From positions 104,288,095 to 104,352,094 of the forward strand of contig CM059971.1 of the NCBI GenBank assembly GCA_030490835.1: 64,000 nucleotides of DNA, written 5' to 3'. Position 1 is the first letter of the stretch, and each line of letters opens with the position of its first letter. The translations under genes and the position numbers were made by a program. The notes beneath the pieces are model-generated. The model ran no database searches. It worked only from the letters and a program-made list of their open reading frames with translations, and was not told where the DNA came from. This DNA comes from Annona cherimola. Taxonomy: Eukaryota; Streptophyta; Magnoliopsida; Magnoliales; Annonaceae. This document shows, one piece after another, positions 23,312 to 35,074 of this stretch.

Positions 23312-23666
23312 AGAAATTTTCAAGTAAAATTTTCAAGTGCAACACCACTGCACAGTAATTAAGCATGATGATAAAATTAAAATCTACTCTATCCATTGTA
23401 TTTAGAATAATATATTCTATTATCATATCAATTTTCATCGCGATCGGATATGTGCATGGACCTTATCTGAAAATGATACAAATTTAATGTAATAAAATAG
23501 TTTGATATAAATAACAACTTTAAAGTAGTTTTTTCAACATATAAATCATTTGCTATAAAATTTATATATAAATAAATAATTGTATAGAATTTCATTGCAT
23601 TTGGAGCCCAAAAATAGACAAATATACTGTTGTTTTGATGCAGTGGCGCTTAACCGAACAGCTCTC
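23312..23666 (+). mobile_element. MITE family A, copy close to the hairpin version
   Basis: It shares CCATTGTATTTAGAATAATA, ATCAATTTTCATCGCGATCGG and the right end GATGCAGTGGCGC...CCGAACAGCTCT with the element at 7697, but is not inverted in its second half. It therefore shows the ancestral order from which the hairpin copy was derived. A TA tract lies at its left. Confidence 0.75.
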
Positions 23667-24924
23667 TCTGTATTCCCTCTTGAATCATCCATTTTGCAAT
23701 ATGGTTCCACAGCCACGCAAAAGGAAGTTCCAACCGGCTCATTTAGTCATTTATTGTGAGGGTTACTAAGACGATTTGATGTATCCATTCCCTTCATTAT
23801 ATTTTCAAAAAAAATATATTTAATAAGAAATCCAATTATTATTTCTACGGAAGAATTATGTAGCTAGGCTAGCTAGTAAATTTCAATTCTTTTTTATAAT
23901 AGATATAAGCTGGCATGTTAAAATTATTTTTCCCTGTGACCATATAATTTTTAAAAAAATTAAATCGCGTTCTTATTTTTTTTTTATAATAAGCATGTTA
24001 CTATTAGATATGTAGTTATAGATATAATTAATGAGGATCACACCAAATCATTTTGGCGGGATCAATATGAAGTTAGGAACCAGTTCCAGTACCATTGACA
24101 TTTTCGGGAACCGGTTTCAAGAGATCTCAAGCGCTAGACCTGAAAGAAAACACAAAAATATACCAGACTTTGACGTACAGCGGTACAAGCTTTAATCTAC
24201 TGAAATTATTACCCGTTTTCAGACGAAAACAAACAAACACTTGCACACGGGAAAAAAAAAGAAAAAAAAGGATCGATCCATCCATCCAAGTCGGGAAAAT
24301 CCTGTAAAGATTTTTCTCTTCTTTCTTTCCTTCCTTCCTTCCTTCCTTTCTTTCTTTCTTTCTTATTACTTTTACCTCACAACTTCTCGAGCTTGTTGTC
24401 TGGGAATTGTTATGGCTGATGCCTGCATGACAGAAAAAAAAAAAAAAAAAAAAAAAAGTTGATGACCCCTTCCTCCCACGCATTAATTCATTGTTTGTGT
24501 AATCTCCCGTTAATTTACTAAGGAACGGCTAATTGATCAAAACCATTGAAAGGGTAGTTTAATTAGAAGTACACACATGTGCTAATTTAAGGTGCCAAAT
24601 AATTCTTGTAGTTACCATAAGAAAAGTTAGCATGCCTGTTTGGAAGCATTCAAGCAACTTAAATGAGATGGAGGGTTAACATGAGATTGTTATAATGTGC
24701 AACGCGAATAAGAAAAGTTGCGTTGAAAATATAAAAATTATATTTATAATAAAAAACTATTTGAAAAATGGAAAATCTTATCCCGTACATATCGCATTCA
24801 ATCACTGGTAACTAAATTTATATTTTGCCATTTATGTAGCATTTGTGGACATTATTTGCATCTAAATGAAAACAGTTACATATAAGGTACAAATTTTGTT
24901 TTCCATTAAGTTACATATAAACCA
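23667..24924. other. Gene-free DNA with simple repeats
   Basis: A pyrimidine tract of CTTT/CTTC units spans about 24315-24365. A poly-A run is at about 24432-24458. No gene recognised; open frames across these tracts are low complexity. Confidence 0.5.
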
Positions 24925-24995
24925 CACTCCTCTTAGGATTCAAATCCTTAATGACAGACACAAGCTAAGATGTGAACCACTAGGCTATGCCTTAC
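24925..24995 (-). mobile_element. tRNA-derived SINE-like sequence
   Basis: On the minus strand an A-box-like GGCATAGCCTAGTGGTTCAC is followed by a B-box-like GGATTTGAATCC at tRNA-like spacing. It resembles but is not identical to the sequence at 18062. No intact tRNA fold was worked out. Confidence 0.45.
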
Positions 24996-25284
24996 TTCAT
25001 ATACTTTGCTATACATTTTTATACGAGTTGACATCTCAACAACCTTGTAATATTGGTTTTTAATATTATTTCTATGTTCTAGTTATTTTTCACATATTTT
25101 CATACAAATGATTATTAGTTTTACTTTATTTTCTTTGCTCTAACTATTATTCCTATCATATTATATCAATTTTTTACTTTTAAAGAATCTCTCCTGTCCC
25201 CACTTCTTCATTTATATCCAAATATGCAGCCAATATGTAGCAATTTTTTTGTTGTATATGACAATACATGCAGCAGGGTTCTAA

Positions 25285-25538
25285 GGGGACGCTTGGTAAT
25301 GTATAAAATTATGGGATAATGGGAAATGGTGGGAAATGAAAAAGAGAATATTTTGATAAATGTGTGATTGATAGGAAATGATAGGGGATATAGTTTGAAT
25401 AAATAGATTTATTATATGTAGTTGGTAGGGAAAATGATTGGAATGTTGGAGTAAAAATAAGAAAAATAGTATAATTGATAGAGCAATGATTGGCCTTGGG
25501 AAACCATATCCCACACTTGCACATTAACAAACGTGCCC
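25285..25538 (+). mobile_element. Tourist-like MITE, GGGGACGCTTGG subfamily
   Basis: The left end GGGGACGCTTGGTAATG and right end AACAAACGTGCCC are imperfect inverted repeats. Both flanks are TAA (25282-25284 and 25539-25541), the 3-bp duplication expected of PIF/Harbinger elements. The body contains GATTGATAGGAAATGATAGG. No ORF. Confidence 0.8.
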
Positions 25539-25859
25539 TAAGAAAAGACGTCATCTCTGCACAAGTTATGATTTTTTTTAATGAAACAAAAGTTATGATC
25601 ACATGCAACCTATTGTAATTACCATCCAAATTAGAATCAGCTACTTTTATGGTTTTAGAAAATAATTTTTGAATATAAATTAGTATCTATTGAGTCATTT
25701 TACAAAAAATCATACACTTTGAAAATCTACTTCTAAATTTTTTGAAAATGACATATTAAATTAGTATTTATTATTTTGAATATTTTAAAATTTATGTATT
25801 AATTCTTAGATACAATAAACATTTAAAACTCTACTTCTACGTAACTTCATTCTTTTTTC

Positions 25860-26240
25860 TACTTTGATGATTAATGAAAAATTTACTCTATACGTTATAT
25901 TTAGTATTATTTATATTATCATAAAAATTCAATCTACATGTATAGCCTCAACCACAAATGTAGAACATAATAAAGTATTTAAAGTTATAATTTCAACATT
26001 TGAACCATCGAAAGTATCATTATATGTCAATAAATTATTCTATAGTGTTATTGTATTCTAATGCATAATCCGTACAAATGAAATCTATGTTTTTTTTAAC
26101 AAATGTGATCCATGCACAGTTTTTACTTGGATGAAACTTGGTTTACTAGCTAAACGAATGATGATAAATGCATTTTACGTAAATAATTAAGGTAGGAAAA
26201 TTAGATAGAGTTACATCCACTTCTATGTACGCCAGTGGGG
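25860..26240. repeat. Fold-back MITE, family C
   Basis: Shares AACAAATGTGATCCATGCAC, TTGGATGAAACTTGGT and the end CCACTTCTATGTA with the other family C copies. Ends approximate. The stretch 25539-25859 before it shows nothing else. Confidence 0.5.
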
Positions 26241-27194
26241 CTTAAGTTTTTAACCAAAATGTTTTTTGCTTTATAAATATGTATATACTAATTTATGTTC
26301 TAAGTGGTTCAGAGTTTAAGAAAATATTTTTAAGACATAAAAAGTGAGTGATTGTATTTTTTATAGAAACTAAAATCGATTGTATATGATCAGATCACTT
26401 ACTTCACGTGCCAGTATTTATTAGTAAAGTAGGTAGTCATCACATTGATAGCCAAATGAAGGCACATGAATCCAAATTCATGGTAGGAGTCCCCCCCCAT
26501 TTTGGAAAATAATTAGTGGGACGAGTATTCTTAAATTTATATGTCTAAGTCAATATGGATTGATGTGATGGCCATTGAAAATTTTGTTCGTTGACTTAAT
26601 TAGGTTGCTGCAAGCCGAAAAGGCGACTTCACCTACATTTTGGTCCTCTAAATTAATTGAGGTGGAATTAGTCACATGGGTTATAAATGGTGTCTCCTTT
26701 CGCCATCATTTGATCATTCAATTGGATAGGAATGTGATGAGATATTCTACTTTTTTCCATTTTCATGTTCTAATACACAATAAATTTATTTTTATTTTAA
26801 TATTATTTTCTCATTGTCAATATAATTTTTCATTTTTCAGTATACAATTACCCTTTTTCATTCAATCTATTCATCCAAGACTCGTCTTATCTCATCAAAT
26901 TGGATCATATTGCACAAATATTTCTTGGAACTCATAATAGTCACAGCAAGGCAAGTGGCTTCATTCGGTTGATCCAATGGATATGCCCAGCTTTCTAAAT
27001 CCCTTTACTACATGTTCATGGATGGCATTACTACAAAAATATTAGCCTGCTTCAACCATAATTTTCTTGCAAAAATTTTTTTTGATTTTTGAGCTAAAAT
27101 TTTCTTGCCAAATGTGGAAATTAATAGGAAAGTCTAGGATAAAAATTTTGTGTAAAAATTTTTAAATGGGAAGAAAATGATTTGATATGATAGT
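26241..27194. other. Gene-free DNA
   Basis: TTACTACAAAAATATTAGCC near 27030 recalls a CACTA-type terminus but no partner end was found. 27140-27194 resembles a broken Tourist-like fragment. Confidence 0.35.
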
Positions 27195-27199
27195 GTAAC

Positions 27200-28391
27200 T
27201 GTTGACACCCCACCTTTGGGCCCAAAAATGGATAAAATGGAAAAGGTCTCAAGCCCAAACAAATTCAAGGCAAACGGAGGTTCAAGCAAGCTAAGCAGGC
27301 CCTTCCGCACTAAGCCCACAAAAACGAAGCTCCACCAAGCCTCGAAGCAGGTTTTTTCAACAAACCAGGTCCGGCCCACAAAGAGCGAAGCTCCTACAGG
27401 CCGCCTCAATGGGCTCCACAAAGCAGCCTACCAAGCCTCAGAAGCAGGCTTCTATACAACTTTAGGCCTCTACAACGGCCCACCCAAAACAACGGGCTTA
27501 GCCAAGCTCTAGCCCACCAAGTTCCAGCCCACTATGTAAGGAGCCCACCAAGCTCAAGCTCATGGACCAAGTCCAACCACTCAAGAGGCCCAAGGCCCAT
27601 ACTCTCACTCCAAGCTCAAGTATATGGATCAAGTTCAAGCCTTCAAATGACCCAAGGCCCATGATCCCAATTCAAGTCCAAGCCCATGGACCAAGTCCAT
27701 GACCCCAAGTGGCCCAAAAGCCCACTCCTACACCTATAAAAGGATGAGCACCCCCTCTCATTTGAGCACACTTGGAGAGGCATCCCAGAGGGGAGGACGA
27801 GAGTCTGCAGCATATCCCCGGCGTCCCGCTTTTTCCCGCTTTCCAAGCTACGCACGTCTCCTCCACGCTCCCCCTTTCCATCTCTCCCGTTCTCTCAAAT
27901 CTTCTTATTTTCCCCCTTTCACGCCATGTAAACCGCCTCGGATTGGCAAATTTCTCCATATTTGCTTCAACCCGAAGGCCGGAACCCGAGCTCTGTACAA
28001 CTAGTGCCTTATTTATTTAAACGAGGGCTGATCTCCCTTTAAAGATCAGTGGCGACTCCGTTTTTTCTTTATTTTTACGTGCATGTTTGAGTTAACGCCC
28101 CGGCAAGGTGGGTGCACGCGGGTCCACGGATTCCAGAATAATACGTTGCCGTTATGCTGCCAGATTTGTGACTTGACCCGTGTACGGAAAGCCCCGTCTT
28201 AGCCGTTATGCTGCCGAACTCACGAGAAAACACCCGTATGCCAACCTTTCTAAAAAAACGTGAAGCCTAACGCGTTTTACCCCATGTGAATGCAGGAAAT
28301 CTAAGCCCACGTTACTGTCCAACACAATCCACATTTTCAAGGCCCGAGAAACCATTCCGAGTCTATCGTAGCGCACGCGGCGGGTGCTACA
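27200..28391 (+). mobile_element. Solo LTR (retrotransposon), 1192 bp
   Basis: The segment starts TGTTGACACC and ends GGTGCTACA, with canonical TG...CA ends. A perfect 5-bp duplication GTAAC flanks it at 27195-27199 and 28392-28396. No internal retroviral genes or second LTR lie beside it, so it is a solo LTR left by recombination. It has a TATA-like TATAAAAG at 27735-27742 and the phrase GCCGTTATGCTGCCG twice near its 3' end. The copy at 45528-46668 is collinear. Open frames inside it are non-coding. The GC-rich proline/serine frames are not genes. Confidence 0.9.
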
Positions 28392-28424
28392 GTAACATTC
28401 CACATCTGTTATGATGAAAGAGGG

Positions 28425-28760
28425 AGCTTAAACTATAAGTGGATGTTCTAGTTGAATGGTCTAGGCGGCTTTTGGGGTGAGCACAGAATGATAAAAACAG
28501 CATGGGCGCAAGGCTTAAAGCAAACAATACCTGCAACTATTGGTCAGGACATGACAAAATAGTATCGAAGCCAACTCCCAAGATCTTGCTGGTGTATCTA
28601 GCGGGAACTTATCCAGCAATTAGGATAAATGAAGAAACTTAAGTTATAAGTGAAGGTTCTGGTCGAATGGTCGAGACTCCTTTTAAGGTAAGCCTAGAAG
28701 GACAAAACTGTGCTAGCCCAGCACGGCCCAAAGTCAACAATATCTATGACTGTTGGCTAA
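28425..28760 (+). repeat. Degenerate tandem repeat, about 205-bp unit
   Basis: Two diverged units start near 28430 and 28635. Shared phrases include TATAAGTGGATGTTCTAGT against TATAAGTGAAGGTTCTGGT, GAATGGTC, and AACTATTGGTCAGGACATGACA against GACTGTTGGCTAAGACATGACA. Class unknown; no ORF. Confidence 0.6.
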
Positions 28761-28765
28761 GACAT

Positions 28766-28961
28766 GACAGATAGGGATAATGATAAGAAGTAGATAGAAT
28801 AAAGTTAAAATAGTTAAGTAAGTTATATAATTAGTTGTGTCGAAATGATTGAAAGGGAGGCAATTGTATACAAAGATGCAAAAAAGATTAAAAATATGAT
28901 AATTGTATACAGTAAAAAGCTTTAGTTTGTAAAGCTTTGTGTTAAACAAACATGCCCCTTA
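28766..28961 (+). mobile_element. Tourist-like MITE, 5'-truncated
   Basis: It holds the family core (GAATAAAGTTAAAATAG and GAAATGATTGAAAG) and the right end AACAAACATGCCCC. The left end is missing where the tandem repeat begins. Confidence 0.65.
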
Positions 28962-29235
28962 GTTGATAAAAAAAAAACTTGATTGTCAATCATTTATGGC
29001 ATTGTGTCAAATAACAATTGCTAAGAAGGGCTTTGGTTACTAATAGTTCATATTTTTTATATGTAAACAACTAAAACATCACCATAATTGAAGGAAAATT
29101 TTTTATAATAAAATCATCATTATAAGCAAGGAAAATTTTCCTTACCTATAAAAGCATTATCATAAGCAAGAAAATTTTTCCTTCTATGTGTGTTTTCCTT
29201 GCTAAGAAAGAATTTTACGGCGTTATCTAGTGCAC

Positions 29236-29580
29236 TAAGCTTCGGTGCACCAAGGTGCAAAATTCATTTTTTATTATTTTTATAAAAAAAATTATAAAAT
29301 TATTAATCCAAGGTATTTAACCTATGTATTAAATTTCAACAATTGTGAAGATTTGTATATATATTTTTTGAATTTTTAAAAAAGGATAATTTAGACATTT
29401 TAAATTACTAAAATATCTTTATTTTTAAAAATCCAAAAAATATCTACAAATCTTTAAAAATGATAACACTTAATGCATAGGTTAATTACACTTAGATTAA
29501 CAATTTTATAAAAATAATAAAAAATAAATTTTACACCTAGGTATATGGAACCAAAAGCAAAGAATTCTTTGTTTCTAATA
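29236..29580. mobile_element. Fold-back MITE, family B
   Basis: Left arm phrase CAAAATTCATTTTTTATTAT pairs with right arm ATAATAAAAAATAAATTTTA, and TTAACCTATGTATTAA pairs with TTAATGCATAGGTTAA. Arms are about 140 bp. The loop contains the GATTTTTAAAA-type core shared with 22160, 22850 and 60595. Confidence 0.65.
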
Positions 29581-29676
29581 AAGATTGCCAAAAATATATT
29601 TTTCTTGTATCTAAGTATTATTATAAAAAAAAAATTCTTTCCTATGAGACTATCACCATAAGCATATATATATATA

Positions 29677-29957
29677 GGGTGTGTTTGGGAATGGATAAAA
29701 CTCTTTGTGAAAATTTTTGAAGAATAAAAGTTATCAAATAATGTGATATGATAGGGGTAATAATGAGGAGTAAAAATGATAAAATTAAAATAGATAGGTT
29801 AGTTGTATAGGTAATTGTGTAGAAATGATTGAAAAGTAGGGTGGTTTGTATAGGGAAATGTAAAAAAATAATTAAAAAATAGAAAAGTTATAGATAATGA
29901 AAAGTTTTAGATTGAAAAGTTTTAGATGAAAACTTTTGGTTGTTGCCAAACACACCC
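29677..29957 (+). mobile_element. Tourist-like MITE
   Basis: Ends GGGTGTGTTTGGGAATGG and TTGCCAAACACACCC form a clear terminal inverted repeat. The flanking 3-bp duplication is ATA (29674-29676 and 29958-29960). The 281-bp body matches copies at 47403 and 48457. Confidence 0.9.
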
Positions 29958-29960
29958 ATA

Positions 29961-30299
29961 GTGTCATAGTAAACAAAAGAACTTTTCATTGCATACATTT
30001 TTCTTGCCAATAGAAATTTTTTTACTGCTGATAAGAATTTTCAAAAACCAACTTCTTGAGATACATGTGATGGATGGACACGTCATCCACCTGATCACAT
30101 CCCACACGTTAATAGCACATAATGCCATCCGCACGTCACGAGAAATCATATTTTCAGCAACAAAGCAACATAAGTGGTTGCAAACTTCGTTGCCCTTTCT
30201 AGGTTGCACATTCCTGTAGGCAATGAAAATTCAGCAAATTTGTTACCAAGAAGACAAATACGCGGCATGGCAATGAAAATTCTTACATTGGTCGTGGTC
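29961..30299. other. Gene-free DNA
   Basis: No features recognised. Confidence 0.3.
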
Positions 30300-30625
30300 C
30301 AGGGGTGCAACTTGGGCTGAGTTGAGCTCAAATCCGGCCTATCAAACTTGATTTCCAAATATGTTAAAACTTTATTTTTACAACTTGAGCATAAAGAACC
30401 CGATTTGTAAATAAGATAGAATTAGGAATCAAGCGAACCCGAGCCTGATTTCTCTTTTTAAATTTATTATAAAATATATTATATACATAATATTGAAATA
30501 ATATTTCTTTATATTTTATGTATTTGGGCTCCTCTTTTATATAACCAGGTTATCTCGTTTATTTTTAAATTATTAATGATTGATTTAAAATCCAATTCAC
30601 ATTGTATATAACATCACTTGTTTAT
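30300..30625 (+). repeat. AT-rich dispersed repeat, family D, partial
   Basis: Starts GGGGTGCAACTTGGGCTGAG and continues to TTATAAAATATATTATATAC, collinear with the first part of 17111-17700. Confidence 0.55.
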
Positions 30626-30654
30626 TTAGGAGACCAAGTTTTATTCAAATTAAG

Positions 30655-31080
30655 TATATATATATGGGTCACATTTGCTCAAAAAACATACCTTTATGCG
30701 TAAATTATAAAAAGTGCTTAGATCTATTTATATATGTATTAGAATGTAATGACACTTTATAAAATCAATTATCCATTTAGTAGAAGTATTAAAAATAAAA
30801 AATTCACACAATTATATGTTGTTGATCGGACTATGACAGCGCTGTGAAAATTTATAGATATGAGAGGAATATTTAAAAATATGTGGGTATATTTGCAAAT
30901 TTTCATATAATTTTTACATGAAAATACGAATTAAATAATTTTATTATATTAATTTTACTCATATATTAGATGGGAGCCCTGTACATTTTTTATTTCGATG
31001 AAACTTAATTCGCCAAACAAACGATTCTAATATAACAAGTTTAATGGTTTTCGCATCATCACAGACAAGTAAGGTTCCGA
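30655..31080. repeat. Fold-back MITE, family C
   Basis: Contains GGTCACATTTGCTCAAAAAA at the left and TTTCGATGAAACTTAATTC at the right, inverted relative to each other as in the copy at 57779. Ends approximate. Confidence 0.5.
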
Positions 31081-31382
31081 CACCACTGAAGTAGGACTTT
31101 TCATGAAAGGTTCCATTACTAATACAGCCGTGGCCATAAAAAAATATTTTTTTATTTATTATAAATTTGTGAACCTCACATAGATCTTTTTCACGTAAAA
31201 TTTAATAATTTTTAAAATTTGTTTGATATTTTTATTTTGATTTTAAAAAAAATATAACAAACACATTCGAAAATATTAAATTTCACATTGCAAGATGTAA
31301 GTAAAGCTTACACAGCTATAAAAATAAATAAGTAGTTTTTACGGTCAGATTCGCTTGATTTATGGGCAATATGGGATCCCCG

Positions 31383-31465
31383 CACTATACACAAACGTCT
31401 AACTCCAAAAAGAGTTCCCCCTTTAGTGCAAAAAGTTCGGGCTTCGAATCCCGACAAGGTGAGTT
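31383..31465 (+). mobile_element. Possible tRNA-derived SINE fragment
   Basis: A T-arm-like hairpin TCGGGCTTCGAATCCCGA lies at about 31437-31454, preceded by CTTTAGTGCAAAAAG. The B-box-like sequence is clear but the A box is weak. Confidence 0.35.
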
Positions 31466-32231
31466 TATTTCCTATTTTCAAGACAACGTCTCCGTAACTA
31501 TTATGTTAGAAATACTATCTAATTTACACTCCAGGAGTTAAAATATTAAAAATATGTACTTGATTGAGTTGTAAATATAATAACACGGAAAAAACATCTA
31601 ACTCCAATGTGTAATACACAACGTTAAAAGGTTACTTTACTAATTAATAAATATCACGAACATTAGCCAACATGAGCATAGGTCGGTTGCTAAAAGTTTT
31701 GACCTCTTGTCCAAATAGAGGGGTTTTCCATTCCCTGCAGAGTTTTTTGTCTTCAATTTGAGGAGCGCCAGTCTCCTCCGCTGCTGACGTATATTGGCCA
31801 CTATTAGTTGAGTAAAAATATAAAATGAAAATTTAAGGTGAATTGAGTATAAATGGTCATTATGAGTTGAGAAAAAAAAATCTAAGACGAAAATTGTAAA
31901 GGTGAATTAGACATGAATTTTTAAAAATTTGTAAATATTTAAAAAAAATATCGCACACATTGAAGGACGAATTTATAAAATCCACTCTCGTTCGATTGCC
32001 ATTTTCCTCTCTCGATTTTTGTTTTTAAATTGAACATTCAACAAATATAAGCATTTTCCTCTCAAAAAAAGTACTTCTATATAATAGGTTAAACTTCTAT
32101 ATTACCAAATTATATAAAAGCAATTTCATATAACCCCTCCATTTTGAAGATGTTGATGATACTTCTACAAAACTCCTCTTCTAGATCACCTCTTTTATTT
32201 TTAAATATTTTGATAATTAATGTAAAATTCA
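31466..32231. other. Gene-free DNA
   Basis: No gene. A 60-bp stretch is loosely repeated (GTTGAGTAAAAATATAAAATG at 31807 and GTTGAGAAAAAAAAATCTAAG at 31866). Confidence 0.35.
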
Positions 32232-32650
32232 TTCATCTATTGTGTTCAGTAGTAAGTATATTATCATTGAAACTTTCTTATCTGCTTAGTATCGCAGTGT
32301 ATTTTCATTTTTAAATGTAATAAAAGAGTTTAATGCCAATTTTAAAATGATATTTTCAACATGTAAATAATTTAAATTATCATTATTATGTGAATAAATA
32401 ATTTTATAAAATATTATTACATTCTAATATATATAAATAAATTTAAGCGTTTTCGCTAATTTACATATAGATATATCTATTTTAAGTAAATGTGACCCAC
32501 GTGTATATTTGATTTAGATAAAACTTGATCTCCTATCAAAACAAATTATATATATTACAATGAATGAATTTAATTTTCTATCAAATATCAACATATTGAA
32601 ATTGAAGTTACATAAAACCACTTATATGTAACATGATTAATATTTAATAT
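32232..32650. repeat. Fold-back MITE, family C
   Basis: A long collinear match to 57840-58258: TATGTGAATAAATAATTTTA, TTACATTCTAATATATATAA and AAATGTGACCCACGTGTATA. AT-rich, no ORF. Confidence 0.6.
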
Positions 32651-33127
32651 TAAATCATTTTATCACGTCGATTTTACATATTTATAAATGCGATCTATAT
32701 ATAATGAGACTAAACAAATAAAGGAATTCTCATGATAATATAACTGACGCTAAATATAATAAATGTAATATATTTGTAGATGGTGGTAGTCATCTAATTC
32801 TTGATACATAAGCAAACTCGAATCAATTTCAGCGGTGTTGGAAACAATGCTGTGATCACAAACTCATTAGAACTTAAGGGAATAAATATCGTTTGATTTG
32901 CACCTCATTCGTTCACATACAATAATTACAAAAACTCAAGTTGCCATGACATGAGACCTAGCTTTTGCTTGTTAAAAGTTGTTGCTTTTGCTCTTCTGCC
33001 AATCCTCACTGCGCTCATGAAGAACGCACAAAGATCATCTCGACGAGGAAATCACATTTGTTCCATTAAATATATCTTCAGGCACTGGAACCTAGTCAGA
33101 TCACACCTAGAGAGAAAAAAAAAAATA

Positions 33128-33362
33128 GTGGACGTTTGGTAATGTGGTTTTTGGTGGAATTTAAGGATGGGGTGGAAAGTGAGAAAAAGAATATTCTGGA
33201 AATTATGTGATTGATATGAAATGATAAAAGAAAAGTTGGAAAGAAAAATAAATAGATTACAGGAGGTAAAGTTGGAAAAATAGGATTGTTAGGTGGTTAA
33301 AGAATGAGAACAGCCGTGCGTTCCTGGCTGTTCCCACACAAGGGCATTACCAATCATCCCCC
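33128..33362 (+). mobile_element. Tourist-like MITE, GGGGACGCTTGG subfamily
   Basis: Left end GTGGACGTTTGGTAATG, body GTGATTGATATGAAATGATA and right end GGGCATTACCAATCATCCCC. It is closer to the copy at 25285 than to the main family. Duplication not resolved. The stretch 32651-33127 before it shows no gene. Confidence 0.6.
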
Positions 33363-34048
33363 TAGAATTAAGATGGTCAGCAATTAGACAAGGTGTGCAC
33401 GTTAAACCAACAATCTGTTGCCAGAGAAGACGCAAATTTTCAAAGAAAGGGCACAACCTTTTGACTCGGAGAAGGCACAAACTCGCCTTGGTTTCTACTG
33501 GCAGCTCCCTTAATGCTCTGATTGCAATTAGTGGCAGCTAGAAAGTTGGCAAGATCTGCGGTCATGCATACCAAAATTAGCAGAAAAAAGCTCCCCAACT
33601 ACTAGCAATGGAAGTCTGTGCATGCTCCAAAAGATGTACTTAGGCATCTAGATCAAATGACTCATCGCATGACATCTGCAAACGAGGTTCCAGCCTTGGG
33701 AAAATGGAACCAGGAACTGACCATTCTAACCAGTAAACCAGACAATCGATCTCATAAATTTTCCTTGGGGAAGGCTTAAATGATATTACAATCAAATCTA
33801 GCAATACTAATTTTCAATATACTTATTAGAGTCATCTAAGTAATTTGAGCTGGCAATCAACAGGATCAAAGGTCTGTTTGGCCCCGCATTTTGAAATTAG
33901 AAACAGGATAAGGCCTGCACAACTCTTATCCACTTCTAGTCAGTCTGGCTCCGCTTTTAATTTCTGCCCAAAATTTTTGGTTAAAAGTTGTGCAAAATCC
34001 AGATTAAGCACATAACGTAAAAGCCTGAAATCCAAGCTTTTTGAGAAA
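33363..34048. other. DNA downstream of ELP1
   Basis: More GC-balanced than the DNA to its left but no coding exon recognised. Confidence 0.35.
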
Positions 34049-34264
34049 CGTGGAGCTGTGCAGATATCATTCACCCGGACAAATAGGCTCCAAGTTAAAC
34101 CAATCAGCTACTAGACCAAATCCCTGTTTGATTTTGATACCATTGGTTTGATAGACGTGGAGCTGTGCAGTTATCATTCGGCCCAGACAAATAGGCTCCA
34201 AGTCAAAGCAATCAGCTACTAGACCAAATCCCTGTTTGATTTTGATAGCATTGGTTTGATAGAC
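34049..34264. repeat. Tandem duplication, about 107-bp unit
   Basis: CGTGGAGCTGTGCAG starts units at 34049 and 34156. Both units continue through ACAAATAGGCTCCAAG and CAATCAGCTACTAGACCAAA to TTGGTTTGATAGAC with only a few differences, so the duplication is recent. Confidence 0.9.
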
Positions 34265-35074
34265 AAAGCAAGGAACCAAGAACAGACACGAATGAAAACT
34301 TTTTTTATTTTTTATTTTTTATTTTTAAATAACAAAGCATGGATGTCATAAAATCTGGGAAATTTGTTATATTCACATTTAACTAACAAGTGCAAAAAAC
34401 TTAAATTAGATGAGACAACAAGTGCACACCCATGCTATTTTTAGACCCACAGGGATTTTATCAAGATAATTGTAAATATTTTGACAAATAAATAATATCA
34501 AGTATATTGCTCTGCTTCAATTTAATTTTTTTTAAAAAAATCATGATCTATGATAATTTGAGGAGTTTTCAGTATAAACCTGTTTCCCTAAAGTATTAAT
34601 CAGAAGAAAATGGAAGATGCACAAGCCATACAGCTAATCGGCACAGCTGGGAAACAGATATATGATTTATATTGAGATTTGTGATCCGACAATGTACAGA
34701 TGGCGCCATCCTTGCTGTTCATGAGTTCATTAGGACGCACATGACCATCCATAAATCGGTTTGACAAACAAACTGGTGGGGTCCAAATGTAAATAGAAGC
34801 AAAAGTTCAGCGTTCCAATCAATGACGCATTAATTGTGGTAGGTCTGATGAAGGGACAGGCCTAAATTTTGGTGGCTGCACAATGTATTGACCAACTTAA
34901 AAGCCTGCCAGATTCTGTGAAGGTCATCTGCATTTTGAGGGCTGTCTCACTAATATGCAGCTTGGAACTTGCAGATACCATGTCCGGGCACATGTAAATG
35001 TGACTTCTGAGCAACTAAATCACCAAAACCATCTGAAACCCATACAACCGCAAACACCACAAGAAATTTACCTG
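34265..35074. other. ELP1 3' flank
   Basis: The 300-400 bp next to 35074 are the probable 3' UTR of the minus-strand ELP1 gene. No other gene recognised. Confidence 0.45.

Noticed and set aside
24241..24462. Lys-rich ORF over simple repeats
   Set aside because: Its sequence is created by poly-A and CTTT tracts.
27030..27050. CACTA-type transposon end
   Set aside because: Only a weak ACTACAAAAAT match with no partner end or subterminal repeats.
27643..28020. Several overlapping GC-rich ORFs
   Set aside because: All lie inside the solo LTR, are not shared in frame by the second LTR, and show no domain.
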